Shown here: piece after piece, positions 44,861 to 51,991 of the stretch
How the letters are laid out: every line of letters begins with the position of its first letter
How positions within the stretch are numbered: the stretch's first letter is position 1
Assembly (NCBI RefSeq): GCF_018139565.1
Contig: NZ_JAGSPK010000005.1
Location: 186,001-250,000, forward strand
Direction: 5' to 3'
Length of the DNA: 64,000 bases
Source of the DNA: Cognatundibacterium rivi
Lineage (GTDB): Bacteria; Pseudomonadota; Gammaproteobacteria; Burkholderiales; Burkholderiaceae_D
Translations under genes and position numbers: made by a program
Notes under the pieces: generated by a model
Databases searched by the model: none
Seen by the model: only the letters and a program-made list of their open reading frames with translations
Told to the model about the DNA's origin: nothing

Positions 44861-45368
44861 AGTTACTCATTAAACTCTGTTTTTCTCTTTGAAGCCGATC
44901 AATCTCATTTTTTTGAATGATTATTTTATTGTTATAACTGCCTGCTACTGCATTCATCTCAGAACTGATACTTTGCTCATAGACTGCACCAGCCAGATTA
45001 TTATTCGCTGATCGTTTCTTATTTTTCAATGCTTGAAGCTCTGATTCCATTTGGCTACTCAGCATTCTTAATTTTATCTGTGCACTATCAATGTCTTCAT
45101 CCAACTGTCTGATCTTCACCCGATTATCAAGGCGCTGACGAACTTTCTCATTTGATTGTATCCGATCTCTATCATTCTGAATTACCTGCATTTCGGCATC
45201 ACTGCCTGATCCACTTGGAGGCGAGACTTTAACATCGATAGATTTTCCCTCACCTGGACAGGCTTTATCTGAAAAACTGACCTTGCCATCAATAACGCAT
45301 CGATATACTTCCGCATTCGCTAAATTACACAGCAAAAAACCTATCGCAATGACGGTAATCTTTTTCAT
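44859..45368 (-). CDS. Secreted DUF4124-like coiled-coil protein
   Basis: A 169-residue protein with a clear signal peptide (MKKITVIAIGFLLCNLANA) and then a DUF4124-like start EVYRCVIDGKVSFSDKACPGEG, whose two Cys may pair. The rest is a long coiled coil. It is AT-richer than the phage core genes, lies between the Mor-like regulator and the lysis genes, and has its own strong terminator, so it may be cargo expressed in the lysogen. The function is unknown. Confidence 0.65.
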   Translation of the reverse strand: MKKITVIAIGFLLCNLANAEVYRCVIDGKVSFSDKACPGEGKSIDVKVSPPSGSGSDAEMQVIQNDRDRIQSNEKVRQRLDNRVKIRQLDEDIDSAQIKLRMLSSQMESELQALKNKKRSANNNLAGAVYEQSISSEMNAVAGSYNNKIIIQKNEIDRLQREKQSLMSN

Positions 45369-45775
45369 TATTTGCCCTTGGTTAGTGATGGGATATCACT
45401 CGCTTTTATGCACTCATTTTTAACTGATTGCTCTAAAAATTTGTTTCTCTCACTCATACATTCGATCTGGCTTGTGATTGACCCTATATTGCATGAGTCG
45501 CCCCGCATGATGAAAGCTGCAGAATCGACGGCAACAAATGCTTGATATCCACCGTATGCACCAAAGCCATTTTTTGCATTTACTTCTCCGCATAGCGCGG
45601 TTTTAGCCTTATTTAACTTTAAGTCTCTGAATTTTGCTGATTCAGGGTCTTTTAAGTTACGGGTAACATTTTGTTTGAAGCCTTCTATCTTTTTGCTTTC
45701 CGTCACGGTGCGAACAATAAAAAATCCGGCAGTAGCCACGGCAATAACGACAGAACCAATAATCAGCTTATTCAT
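45368..45775 (-). CDS. Membrane-anchored protein, possible cargo
   Basis: A 135-residue protein with one N-terminal membrane helix (IIGSVVIAVATAGFFIV) and a periplasmic part containing LKDPESAKFRDLKLN, CGEVNAKNGFGAYGGYQAFV, a motif widespread in small bacterial envelope proteins, and further cysteines. It shares one base with the following secreted-protein gene. Base composition and envelope location set the pair apart from the neighbouring phage genes. Confidence 0.6.
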   Translation of the reverse strand: MNKLIIGSVVIAVATAGFFIVRTVTESKKIEGFKQNVTRNLKDPESAKFRDLKLNKAKTALCGEVNAKNGFGAYGGYQAFVAVDSAAFIMRGDSCNIGSITSQIECMSERNKFLEQSVKNECIKASDIPSLTKGK

Positions 45776-45788
45776 ATCATCCTTACGG

Positions 45789-46187
45789 TTAAAACAGACT
45801 GACCTGTAACTCTTTGTTCATATCTGTCGTTTTCAAAATCTCTCTTATCCAGCGGTCAGAAATTTCATATTCTTTGACCAGCTCTGCAATACTAGTGCCA
45901 TTATTATAACTGGCGACGATTCTTTTATTTCTTTTTGCAATGAAATGGTTGTGTAGGTTTGGAATGTATAAACGCTCACCACCAAATTGAATACTGAGCC
46001 GCTTTGCGTTTTCATGTCCAATGACTTCAGCAATACGTGCAAACGCTTGTTCGCCGCGCCCGACTTCTTTTTTTGGGAATTCAACTGTCATTCCCCCAAA
46101 GTTTTTGGCGTCCATCATCCGTAGCGCAGCCGCTTCACCAATCGTCTCTATCAATACTTTAACGGTGCTATCAGGTGTCGATGTCAT
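45789..46187 (-). CDS. Mor-family transcription activator
   Basis: A 132-residue regulator of the Mu Mor/C family. The N-terminal part is a dimerisation region (VLIETIGEAAALRMMDAKNFGGMTVEFP), then a beta strand (GGERLYIPN) and a C-terminal helix-turn-helix (NNGTSIAELVKEYEISDRWIREIL). In Mu, Mor turns on the middle promoter and C the late ones. I see only one such gene here, so it may do both jobs. ATGA overlap with the gp16-like gene. Confidence 0.85.
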   Translation of the reverse strand: MTSTPDSTVKVLIETIGEAAALRMMDAKNFGGMTVEFPKKEVGRGEQAFARIAEVIGHENAKRLSIQFGGERLYIPNLHNHFIAKRNKRIVASYNNGTSIAELVKEYEISDRWIREILKTTDMNKELQVSLF

Positions 46188-46615
46188 GCTTCAGCCCTCC
46201 CGTTTCTCTTTGCGTCATAGCTCAGTGCAGCAACAATTTTCATTAACTGATCTGGCTTACACCAATCAATCCGGTCTACTTTGCAAATACGTTTCGCCAT
46301 CGCGTCTGCATACACCCAAGGGCGTCCGGCCTCCGCCAGCTGTGCTTCTATTTTTCCGATTAATGCCTGGCGATCTGGAGTGACTTTAGGAGCGCTGCGG
46401 CCAGCGGATTTTGCTTTGACCTTGAAGCCAATTTTCTTAAAGTGATCCAGAAGTGCCTTGCGACCTTGCCATGTCAGTTCTTTGGATGATGTTTTACCAG
46501 TGACCTGCATCAGGATTGCGCGATAGGCGTCGTCATCCAGTGCCAGCTGTACTTTGGCGATGTGGATTTGCGCCAGCTCTGCTTTGCGTAATTGATCTGC
46601 TGTTTTTGGTATCAC
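46184..46615 (-). CDS. GemA/gp16 family protein (DUF1018)
   Basis: A 143-residue protein of the Mu gp16/GemA family: TADQLRKAELAQIHIAKVQLALDDDAYRAIL, TGKTSSKELTWQGRKALLDHFKKIGF, and a C-terminal region with RKAEQ-like PWVYADAMAKRICKVDRIDW. I chose the GTG at 46615, preceded by GAGG seven bases before; the upstream ATG at 46636 lies inside a hammerhead ribozyme core and has no ribosome site. GemA modulates host DNA topology and gene expression in Mu. Confidence 0.82.
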   Translation of the reverse strand: MIPKTADQLRKAELAQIHIAKVQLALDDDAYRAILMQVTGKTSSKELTWQGRKALLDHFKKIGFKVKAKSAGRSAPKVTPDRQALIGKIEAQLAEAGRPWVYADAMAKRICKVDRIDWCKPDQLMKIVAALSYDAKRNGRAEA

Positions 46616-46630
46616 TTGTTGTCCTCGGCT

Positions 46631-46691
46631 GCTCATCAGTACTGGACAACCACGTCCAGCAGACCAAACGGCTTATGCCGTCTGGTTTCGC
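46631..46691 (-). ncRNA. Type II hammerhead ribozyme, copy A
   Basis: On the minus strand, in order: GC, GAAA, a 9-bp stem III hairpin (CCAGACGGC/GCCGTTTGG, loop ATAA), the cleavage triplet GTC, an 8-bp stem I hairpin (TGCTGGAC/GTCCAGTA, loop GTGGTT), CTGATGA, GC. All invariant core bases are present, with A15.1-U16.1 closing stem III. Predicted cut lies between 46662 and 46661. Stem II has only two base pairs. It starts two bases after the stop codon of the upstream gene and ends just before the ribosome site of the gp16 gene. Confidence 0.85.
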
Positions 46692-47126
46692 TCAGGCTGC
46701 AAGTTCTGTGGTGTCCTCCGTACTCTCTGGAGCAACTTGCACTGATTCGCAAACCTTGCACAGATGGTTGATCGCCGCTTTTCCACTTGGCCAGTCGCAA
46801 GAAAAATAGGTGATTGTTTTATTCCAAAACGGGTCTTTGGCAACATGCCGCTTACCCAGCATCTTTTCCGCTTCTTTTCGTTTCGCCGGACTCCATAGCG
46901 CTCGTACCGCTTTACGCAGAAATTTTTGCTCTGGAAATTCCTTTTCGTTACTGAACCACTCACCTCGCCATTCACCATTGATATAAGTAGCTACGCGATA
47001 GCTCAAAGCTTTAGAACGTTCAACACGTAGGGTTATGGCGTACCCGTCACAAATCAATTTCACGTCCGCCCAAGGGCTATTCAGCTTCAATGCCAGTTCA
47101 TCTTTCTGTTCTTTAGTGAGTTTCAT
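46692..47126 (-). CDS. Conserved early phage protein, 144 aa
   Basis: Unknown function. The start at 47126 (MKLTKEQKDELALKLNSPWA) has GAGG eight bases before; the longer frame would begin in the hammerhead. Basic, with VERSKALSYRVATYINGEWRGEWF (core YRVATYINGEWRG) and two C-terminal cysteines in NHLCKVCESV that could bind metal. It is set between two ribozyme copies, so its mRNA would be released as a separate piece. Confidence 0.7.
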   Translation of the reverse strand: MKLTKEQKDELALKLNSPWADVKLICDGYAITLRVERSKALSYRVATYINGEWRGEWFSNEKEFPEQKFLRKAVRALWSPAKRKEAEKMLGKRHVAKDPFWNKTITYFSCDWPSGKAAINHLCKVCESVQVAPESTEDTTELAA

Positions 47127-47144
47127 CTTGTATCCTCTCCGGCT

Positions 47145-47205
47145 GCTCATCAGTACCAGGCAACCACGCCTGGCAGACCAAACGGCTTGCACCGTCTGGT
47201 TTCGC
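47145..47205 (-). ncRNA. Type II hammerhead ribozyme, copy B
   Basis: Same design as copy A on the minus strand: GC, GAAA, stem III (CCAGACGGT/GCCGTTTGG with loop GCAA), GTC, stem I (TGCCAGGC/GCCTGGTA, loop GTGGTT), CTGATGA, GC. Five of eight stem I pairs differ from copy A yet all still pair, which is direct covariation. Predicted cut between 47176 and 47175. It begins ten bases after the HU stop codon and ends before the ribosome site of the next gene. Confidence 0.85.
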
Positions 47206-47215
47206 TTATGTCGCT

Positions 47216-47491
47216 TTATTTGTTGACCAGATCTTTGAACGACTTGGCCGGGCTAAATTTCGGCGCACGTTTCGCTGGAATTTCAATGTCTTCACCCGTT
47301 TTAGGATTACGACCTGTACGCGCTGCGCGTTCTGTTGCGCTGAATTTGCCAAGATCGGTAATCGTGATTTCATTACCAGCGGCGACGGTGTCTTTCACAG
47401 TCGCCACCAGTTCGTTCAGGATTGATTCCGCTTGTGCTTTGGTGACATCTGCTGATTCTGCGAGGTGTTTAACGAGTTCTGCTTTGTTCAT
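47216..47491 (-). CDS. HU-family DNA-binding protein
   Basis: A 91-residue HU protein: MNKAELVKHLAESADVTKAQ, the beta-arm with GRNPKTGEDIEIPA and the C-terminal FSPAKSFKDLVNK. The GRNP turn includes the Pro that inserts into DNA. A phage-encoded HU may assemble transposition complexes, which in Mu need host HU and IHF. Placed between the DUF3164 gene and a hammerhead ribozyme in the early operon. Confidence 0.93.
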   Translation of the reverse strand: MNKAELVKHLAESADVTKAQAESILNELVATVKDTVAAGNEITITDLGKFSATERAARTGRNPKTGEDIEIPAKRAPKFSPAKSFKDLVNK

Positions 47492-47625
47492 GATTGCTCC
47501 GTAAAAATTGAATTGAATGAGAAGTAACCCGTACGTGGGTCAGGCGGCACACTCACAAAGGAAAAGGTGACCTCTGCGCATGCTGTAGCTGTTATCCGCG
47601 ACCTGCTACTGCGCGTGGCTAACAA

Positions 47626-48243
47626 CTAAACTGAGGCGAAATCCATGCTGATGGCATCGTATTGATCTGTGCCGTCGCGGCGTTGATAGAAGCGGACATA
47701 CTGCTTGCTACCCACAACCTGGACAGACTCACCAATGGCAACCATCGCGCGCTGCCAGCGTTCGTCTTGTATGTCCAGGCGGCGCAGGCCGAGAATGCGG
47801 CCGTGGTTCAGGTTGCCTTCTTTATCTGTTTTGAATGCGTCCTGGACGAGGACTTGAATCTCAGGGCTAGAGCCTTGACTCCATTCCTTAATGCACTCAT
47901 CGATCAGCTCTTTTGCGGCCTGTAAGCGTTCGTCAAACTGGATGTTTTCGGAGACGGCAAACTGCACTTTGTATTTGCCGTCGAACGAAAACAGCGTGAC
48001 GTTGCCTTTTTTCCCGCCCAGCTTGACGTCGTATTGCTCGACACTCAGATCGATAAAGGCGTTGATGTTGTTGAATGTGGCTGTCTTAAAGTCGGCAAGC
48101 GTCTTGTTGACGGCGGCGGCTTTATTGATCAGTTCACGTACCAGCGTGTCACGTTCACGGTCTATCGGTTTAATTAAGGCTTCTGGTATCAGGCGGCCTT
48201 GTGCGTCTTGCTGGTATCCAGCCGGGATGGTTTGGTCTTTCAT
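47626..48243 (-). CDS. DUF3164 family phage protein
   Basis: A 205-residue protein of the DUF3164 family common in early regions of Mu-like phages: GYQQDAQGRLIPEALIKPIDRERD at the start, ATFNNINAFIDLSVEQYDVKLGGKKGNVTLFSFDGKYKV in the middle (short pieces: LGGKKGNVTL, FSFDGKYKVQ). No enzyme motif is known for this family. It is followed by a 134-base gap with several inverted repeats before HU. Confidence 0.85.
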   Translation of the reverse strand: MKDQTIPAGYQQDAQGRLIPEALIKPIDRERDTLVRELINKAAAVNKTLADFKTATFNNINAFIDLSVEQYDVKLGGKKGNVTLFSFDGKYKVQFAVSENIQFDERLQAAKELIDECIKEWSQGSSPEIQVLVQDAFKTDKEGNLNHGRILGLRRLDIQDERWQRAMVAIGESVQVVGSKQYVRFYQRRDGTDQYDAISMDFASV

Positions 48244-48270
48244 GTGTTCTCCGTTGTGTTAAATGGGTGG

Positions 48271-48525
48271 TTAAATTTGTTCTTCGGCAGCTTTCGCCTG
48301 CTGTAATGCCTGGATCATGGTTGCGCCACGTCCGGATGGAAAATCCTCATCGTCTGAAATTGTCCAGACCTGATAGAATTTTTCAGGTGACGCACCGTGT
48401 CTGGGTTCGTACCACAACTCAATGCGCAGGCGGTCTTGGTTCAGCATCCACTCCAGCATGTCAATGGCTTCAGTCTTACCAAGTGCCTTCAACTCTTTTT
48501 TTACAGGGTCGTCAATTTTTGCCAT
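48271..48525 (-). CDS. Small early phage protein, 84 aa
   Basis: Unknown function. I chose the ATG at 48525 (MAKIDDPVKKELKALGKTEA), since a longer frame would overlap the preceding gene by 59 bases. It contains EWMLNQDRLRIELWYEPRHGASPEKFYQVW and a C-terminal helix. Compact gene spacing (10 bases after the upstream stop) supports translation as part of the early operon. Confidence 0.6.
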   Translation of the reverse strand: MAKIDDPVKKELKALGKTEAIDMLEWMLNQDRLRIELWYEPRHGASPEKFYQVWTISDDEDFPSGRGATMIQALQQAKAAEEQI

Positions 48526-48535
48526 GACTCGTCCG

Positions 48536-49309
48536 TTAAACCTGTGCTGCAGCCAGTCGGCCTGCATATTCGTAAGCGGCGGCATAATCGCCACGCAATG
48601 TCAGGTCGATGACGTTGGCTTTCATGTAACCGCGCCACTCATCTGCGCTCAGGCTTGTTTGTAAGAAGCCAAATACATCAAATGGCGCAGCCTGATTTAA
48701 CGCTGGCGTTACAGTTGGTGTCGGCGTCACTGGTTTTTGTGCTGCAGTTTCTTCCTTGGCTTTCTCGACTGGCTTTCTGGCCACCTCAGCTTTTTGTTTT
48801 AATGGCGTTGTACGTTCACCAGGTGTTCCGATGGCATACCATTGCCCGTCTCTCACGACCTCACCCATGCGTATGTGATTGGCTAAATACGCTTGTGGTG
48901 AGGTCGATGGGTACTTCAGTCCCATCGCTTCACACAAGTCTTTTAGAAATACTTTCCCAGGGGCGTTACGTAGGAACTCAATTCCTTTCTGCGTCTTTGA
49001 GAGTGGTTTTTCTTCTGACGTAGTCACTGGCGCTGCGCCTTGTGCGGTAACTAGTGGGGTAACAGGTGCGCGAGTCATCTGTGTCGGTGCCGACCAATTC
49101 AACACACCAGGCGGCAGCGAGTACGTCGTCATTGGCAACTTGTTTGGGGCAACACCTGGCTGACCGATGACTTTGCCCTCTTTGGCCAATACGGTCAGTG
49201 TGTTTTCAACGACATCGATGTCGATGTCTAACAGATCGGCGATCTGTACTGGCCGTAACGATGGCTTCTGTTTTAACAGGTCAGTTATTTTTTCTGCATG
49301 GCTTGACAT
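48536..49309 (-). CDS. Early phage protein with winged-helix start
   Basis: A 257-residue protein. Residues about 1-50 form a winged helix (ITDLLKQKPSLRPVQIADLLDIDIDVVENTLTVLAKEGKV, in pieces: RPVQIADLLDID, LTVLAKEGKV); a second related segment at about 110-165 (KTQKGIEFLRNAPGKVFLKDLCEAM ... VVRDGQWYAIG) repeats this design. A Pro/Thr-rich linker precedes a C-terminal helical tail. Probably a DNA-binding regulator or replication helper of the early operon. Confidence 0.65.
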   Translation of the reverse strand: MSSHAEKITDLLKQKPSLRPVQIADLLDIDIDVVENTLTVLAKEGKVIGQPGVAPNKLPMTTYSLPPGVLNWSAPTQMTRAPVTPLVTAQGAAPVTTSEEKPLSKTQKGIEFLRNAPGKVFLKDLCEAMGLKYPSTSPQAYLANHIRMGEVVRDGQWYAIGTPGERTTPLKQKAEVARKPVEKAKEETAAQKPVTPTPTVTPALNQAAPFDVFGFLQTSLSADEWRGYMKANVIDLTLRGDYAAAYEYAGRLAAAQV

Positions 49310-49321
49310 AGTTTCTCCGGA

Positions 49322-49582
49322 TTAGTGAAGTTGCTGATTGTGGTTAGTAATGACCTTGACCTTTTTTTCAATGAAGTCATCCAGAATTGCTTTAATTTGA
49401 ATTGCGTCTTTTCTCATGTGAGCGGAAACAAGTTGCGCCATCCATGTCCCCAAATCCATGACAATCGCTTCAAATTTGTTACGCTCTTGCAGGCATTGCG
49501 CTAAAACCTGCGCCATGTCGTCGTGACTTGGCGTTTCGCCTGCACTTAACTGCGCTTCCATTGTGTCCATCGGTGTCGGCAT
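49322..49582 (-). CDS. Small early phage protein, 86 aa
   Basis: Unknown function; helical, with HDDMAQVLAQCLQERNKFEA and a Lys-rich C-terminus (DDFIEKKVKVI). Located in the tightly packed early operon, one base after the neighbouring stop codon, with a good ribosome site (GGAGGTAACTGAG) formed by the end of the previous gene. Similar short helical genes are common in Mu-like early regions. Confidence 0.6.
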   Translation of the reverse strand: MPTPMDTMEAQLSAGETPSHDDMAQVLAQCLQERNKFEAIVMDLGTWMAQLVSAHMRKDAIQIKAILDDFIEKKVKVITNHNQQLH

Positions 49583-49583
49583 C

Positions 49584-49838
49584 TCAGTTACCTCCTAACT
49601 TCACCATGCTGCTGCGCAGTTGCTGGCGGCGTATCATCAGACCGACACGATTACGCTGAGCGTTCGCCTGTGCTTCTTTCAATGCTTCTTCATAGAAATC
49701 AAGTTCATGGTTTAACGCGTGATACTTGCGATCAATGCGCCAGATCTGAATTGCTGTCGTGACGCGTTTAACGCTGCTCACCAACTCATTCAGTACGATG
49801 TGGTTATGAACAATCGCATTCAGTTTTGAGAGCTTCAT
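49584..49838 (-). CDS. Small early phage protein, 84 aa
   Basis: Unknown function. Highly basic and helical (KYHALNHELDFYEEALKEAQ, then NRVGLMIRRQQLRSSMV), suggesting a coiled coil or nucleic-acid contact. It overlaps the preceding gene by four bases (ATGA), a sign of coupled translation. Confidence 0.6.
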   Translation of the reverse strand: MKLSKLNAIVHNHIVLNELVSSVKRVTTAIQIWRIDRKYHALNHELDFYEEALKEAQANAQRNRVGLMIRRQQLRSSMVKLGGN

Positions 49839-50089
49839 ACTTCCTCCGCCACGTTGTTTAATCCGAGTACATCTTTCATTTCACGGATGCTGAGACCGCT
49901 TTCTTCGTGCGCGCTAATCAGCATGGACGCACCAACGGGCAAACGGCCATGTCGGATTTTGCTGATAACGGGTGGCGCTACTTCAAGTACGCGTGACAGT
50001 GCCGCATCGTTTTTTAATTCCATCGTCTGAATCAACAGATCGATAAAAGCGTTGTTGCGTTTCGCTTGTTCTGTATTGACTGGTTTCAT
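49835..50089 (-). CDS. Small helix-turn-helix protein
   Basis: An 84-residue protein from the ATG at 50089, which follows AGGAGG and overlaps the previous stop (ATGA); a longer frame starting at 50329 is mostly a shadow of the upstream gene. It has a Cro-like helix-turn-helix: NDAALSRVLEVAPPVISKIRHGRLPVGASMLI (pieces: DAALSRVLEVAPPVISKIRHG), typical of small phage repressors. Role unknown; a second regulator of the early region is possible. Confidence 0.72.
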   Translation of the reverse strand: MKPVNTEQAKRNNAFIDLLIQTMELKNDAALSRVLEVAPPVISKIRHGRLPVGASMLISAHEESGLSIREMKDVLGLNNVAEEV

Positions 50090-50574
50090 GCTGCCTCCTG
50101 ATTTGTTTGGTCTGCGATCTGTGGTGCGCCAACTTCTGGCAGTGGCAGGGTTACTTTGTCGATGATTCCTGCTTGCTGGACTGGCTCGGTTGGAACACGT
50201 TTTAACGATTTCTTCAGCGTTATTACTTCTATCTGCTTCGGCTTGTGGCTGCACTTTTGGCAGGCTTGCCAGTTCATCATCTGACGCGGGTTGTGTGTCG
50301 GAGCCGAACACAAAGCGCTCTCCCGGCAAAACTCAATGCGTACAGCGTTACCGTTAAAAGGGCATTCCACGTTTTCAAATGTCCGGCGGTATTCCTGTTC
50401 GATTGACGCAGTGCTGGCTGCACCGGAGCCGTATGCTCCAAGGCCATTCATGACGCATGAAAGACGTGATCGTTTGATCCCCATTTTTCTCGCAACATCA
50501 GCCTTTGTGCTGTTAGCCACTTCGCGTTGCAGTCCTTGAAACCAGTCGCTATTCATGTATTCACAAATCTTCAT
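50086..50574 (-). CDS. Early phage protein with HTH and cysteine motifs
   Basis: A 162-residue protein. The N-terminus has a helix-turn-helix (KADVARKMGIKRSRLSCVMNG). Downstream, cysteines occur in VECPFNG, FCRES, LCSAP and WQACQKCSHKP, so a small zinc site is likely. The C-terminal third is Pro/Val-rich. Genes of this pattern, HTH plus Cys pairs, are found in the early operon of Mu-like phages without known role. Confidence 0.65.
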   Translation of the reverse strand: MKICEYMNSDWFQGLQREVANSTKADVARKMGIKRSRLSCVMNGLGAYGSGAASTASIEQEYRRTFENVECPFNGNAVRIEFCRESALCSAPTHNPRQMMNWQACQKCSHKPKQIEVITLKKSLKRVPTEPVQQAGIIDKVTLPLPEVGAPQIADQTNQEAA

Positions 50575-51199
50575 CTTCAGCTCCTTTTTCTTCTACCCAC
50601 ATCACTTCATTTCTGTTGGGGTCATAGACCTGTTTTGTGCGCTGTATCATCGGTGCGCGTGAACCGGTATCCATTTCTGGCCGGAAGCGATACCGTGCTG
50701 GCTGCGCACGTCGTCCGAGTACAGCTGGTTTAACGCATTCGAGATACTTTGCTCCGGCTAACATAAAGACGTAGCTCTTGGCGGTTTCTTCAGATACTTC
50801 CTGGCTGTTGGTGCTGGAAAACGATGCAAGCTCACGGTAGTTGAATGTCTGCCCCTTTAACACTCGGCGCAGCGTTCCCCACATCGCCTCGTTGACGCCG
50901 CCGTGTGTAACGACGACACCATTTTTTGATACGCGTGGCGCTTCGATCCCGTTGTCTTTGATCAGGGAATACACATTGCGCTTGCACATCGTTCCAACAG
51001 GTTCACTGTCAATGACTGCGATAAAACCCGCCTTAAGAAGGGCTTTGACGTAGTCTTTGACTGTGTCTTCCGAGACCTTGCAGCCTCTAACGATCTGAAC
51101 CTGTGTGAAACGGTCTGCATTCGTGCGCATTTGTTCCCACACCTTTTGACGGGGTGATTTACCACCCTTGATTTCATGTTGAGCGGGTTGTCTGGCCAT
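50561..51199 (-). CDS. Conserved early phage protein, 212 aa
   Basis: A 212-residue protein with two winged-helix-like repeats: GKSPRQKVWEQMRTNADRFTQVQIVRGCKVSEDTVKDYVKALLKAGFI near the start and MWGTLRRVLKGQTFNYRELASFSS ... SEETAKSYVFMLAGAKYLE (key words SEDTVKDYVKALLKAGF; SEETAKSYVFMLAGAKYL). Tandem winged helices imply DNA binding. It directly follows the transposition ATPase gene (two bases), as in B3-like phages, so a link to transposition or replication is plausible. Confidence 0.68.
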   Translation of the reverse strand: MARQPAQHEIKGGKSPRQKVWEQMRTNADRFTQVQIVRGCKVSEDTVKDYVKALLKAGFIAVIDSEPVGTMCKRNVYSLIKDNGIEAPRVSKNGVVVTHGGVNEAMWGTLRRVLKGQTFNYRELASFSSTNSQEVSEETAKSYVFMLAGAKYLECVKPAVLGRRAQPARYRFRPEMDTGSRAPMIQRTKQVYDPNRNEVMWVEEKGAEDEDL

Positions 51200-51201
51200 C
51201 G

Positions 51202-51975
51202 TTAAATCTTCCGTTTTGGGTGGGTTGCGGAAGGCAATGCAATTTTTTGCAATGCGGCCAGATTCAGGCTGTCCATACCCTGCGTTAAACAGCTTTCAAA
51301 GATCACGTTTAAGCACTTGACGACGGATGACACTGAGCCTTTTGAAAAGGCTGTCAGAGCAGCTATGGCATCAGGCGCGATGTCGATATTTGGGCAATAG
51401 ATCGGAGCCAGTTTTTTTGCATCTTCGACAGTCACGTCCTGTGCCTCTGCCCATGCAGACACGCGTCGATAAAGCTGCTTGAATGCTGGTTTAGCGAGTT
51501 CGCCTGGCAGTTTCTCTTCACCTACAAGCAGAATTGGCGATTGAGTGCAATCGAAAATTGCGCGGGTGATCTGTGCCAGAACTGGTCTTTCAATAGCCCG
51601 GTTAAATTCGTCAATAATCAGGATGCGTTGAGACGCGGCCAGTTGCTGATTCACCATGTCAAACAGATCAGGGACACTGCAGCTGCGATCCCAGTCCACT
51701 TTCATTTCGTCCAGAATCTTTTGCAGGAAGGTCTTCTTCGTCCAGACTGGCTGCATTTGGACGAAGTAAGCGCGGGTTTCCATTGCCAGCACATTGCTGG
51801 AAAAAGTTTTACCCCATCCACTCGGCCCAAACAGGCAACCTATCCCATCCATACCGAAGCGGCGGTTTGTCAGTTGATCCAAGGTGGTCGCCACCAGATC
51901 AAATGTCGCGATAGCTGCAACACCTCCCTTTGGGCGATCTGCTGCTTGCTTGTTTTTTTGTTGGTTTGTACTCAT
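51202..51975 (-). CDS. Transposition ATPase, MuB/TnsC-like
   Basis: A 257-residue AAA+ ATPase. Walker A is GPSGWGKTFSS (about 50-60), Walker B is RILIIDEFNRA, and a sensor region PILLVGEEKLP follows. Proteins of this kind bind target DNA, form filaments and stimulate the DDE transposase, also giving target immunity. It lacks the N-terminal DNA-binding domain of Mu gpB and is shorter (Mu B has 312 residues), like the B3-type homologues. It lies 16 bases after the transposase gene. Confidence 0.88.
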   Translation of the reverse strand: MSTNQQKNKQAADRPKGGVAAIATFDLVATTLDQLTNRRFGMDGIGCLFGPSGWGKTFSSNVLAMETRAYFVQMQPVWTKKTFLQKILDEMKVDWDRSCSVPDLFDMVNQQLAASQRILIIDEFNRAIERPVLAQITRAIFDCTQSPILLVGEEKLPGELAKPAFKQLYRRVSAWAEAQDVTVEDAKKLAPIYCPNIDIAPDAIAALTAFSKGSVSSVVKCLNVIFESCLTQGMDSLNLAALQKIALPSATHPKRKI

Positions 51976-51991
51976 AATTCAGTCTCTTTCT

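Noticed and set aside
49835-50329. The long 164-residue version of the small HTH protein
   Set aside because: The extra 80 residues lie within the upstream gene in another frame; the ATG at 50089 has AGGAGG and an ATGA overlap.
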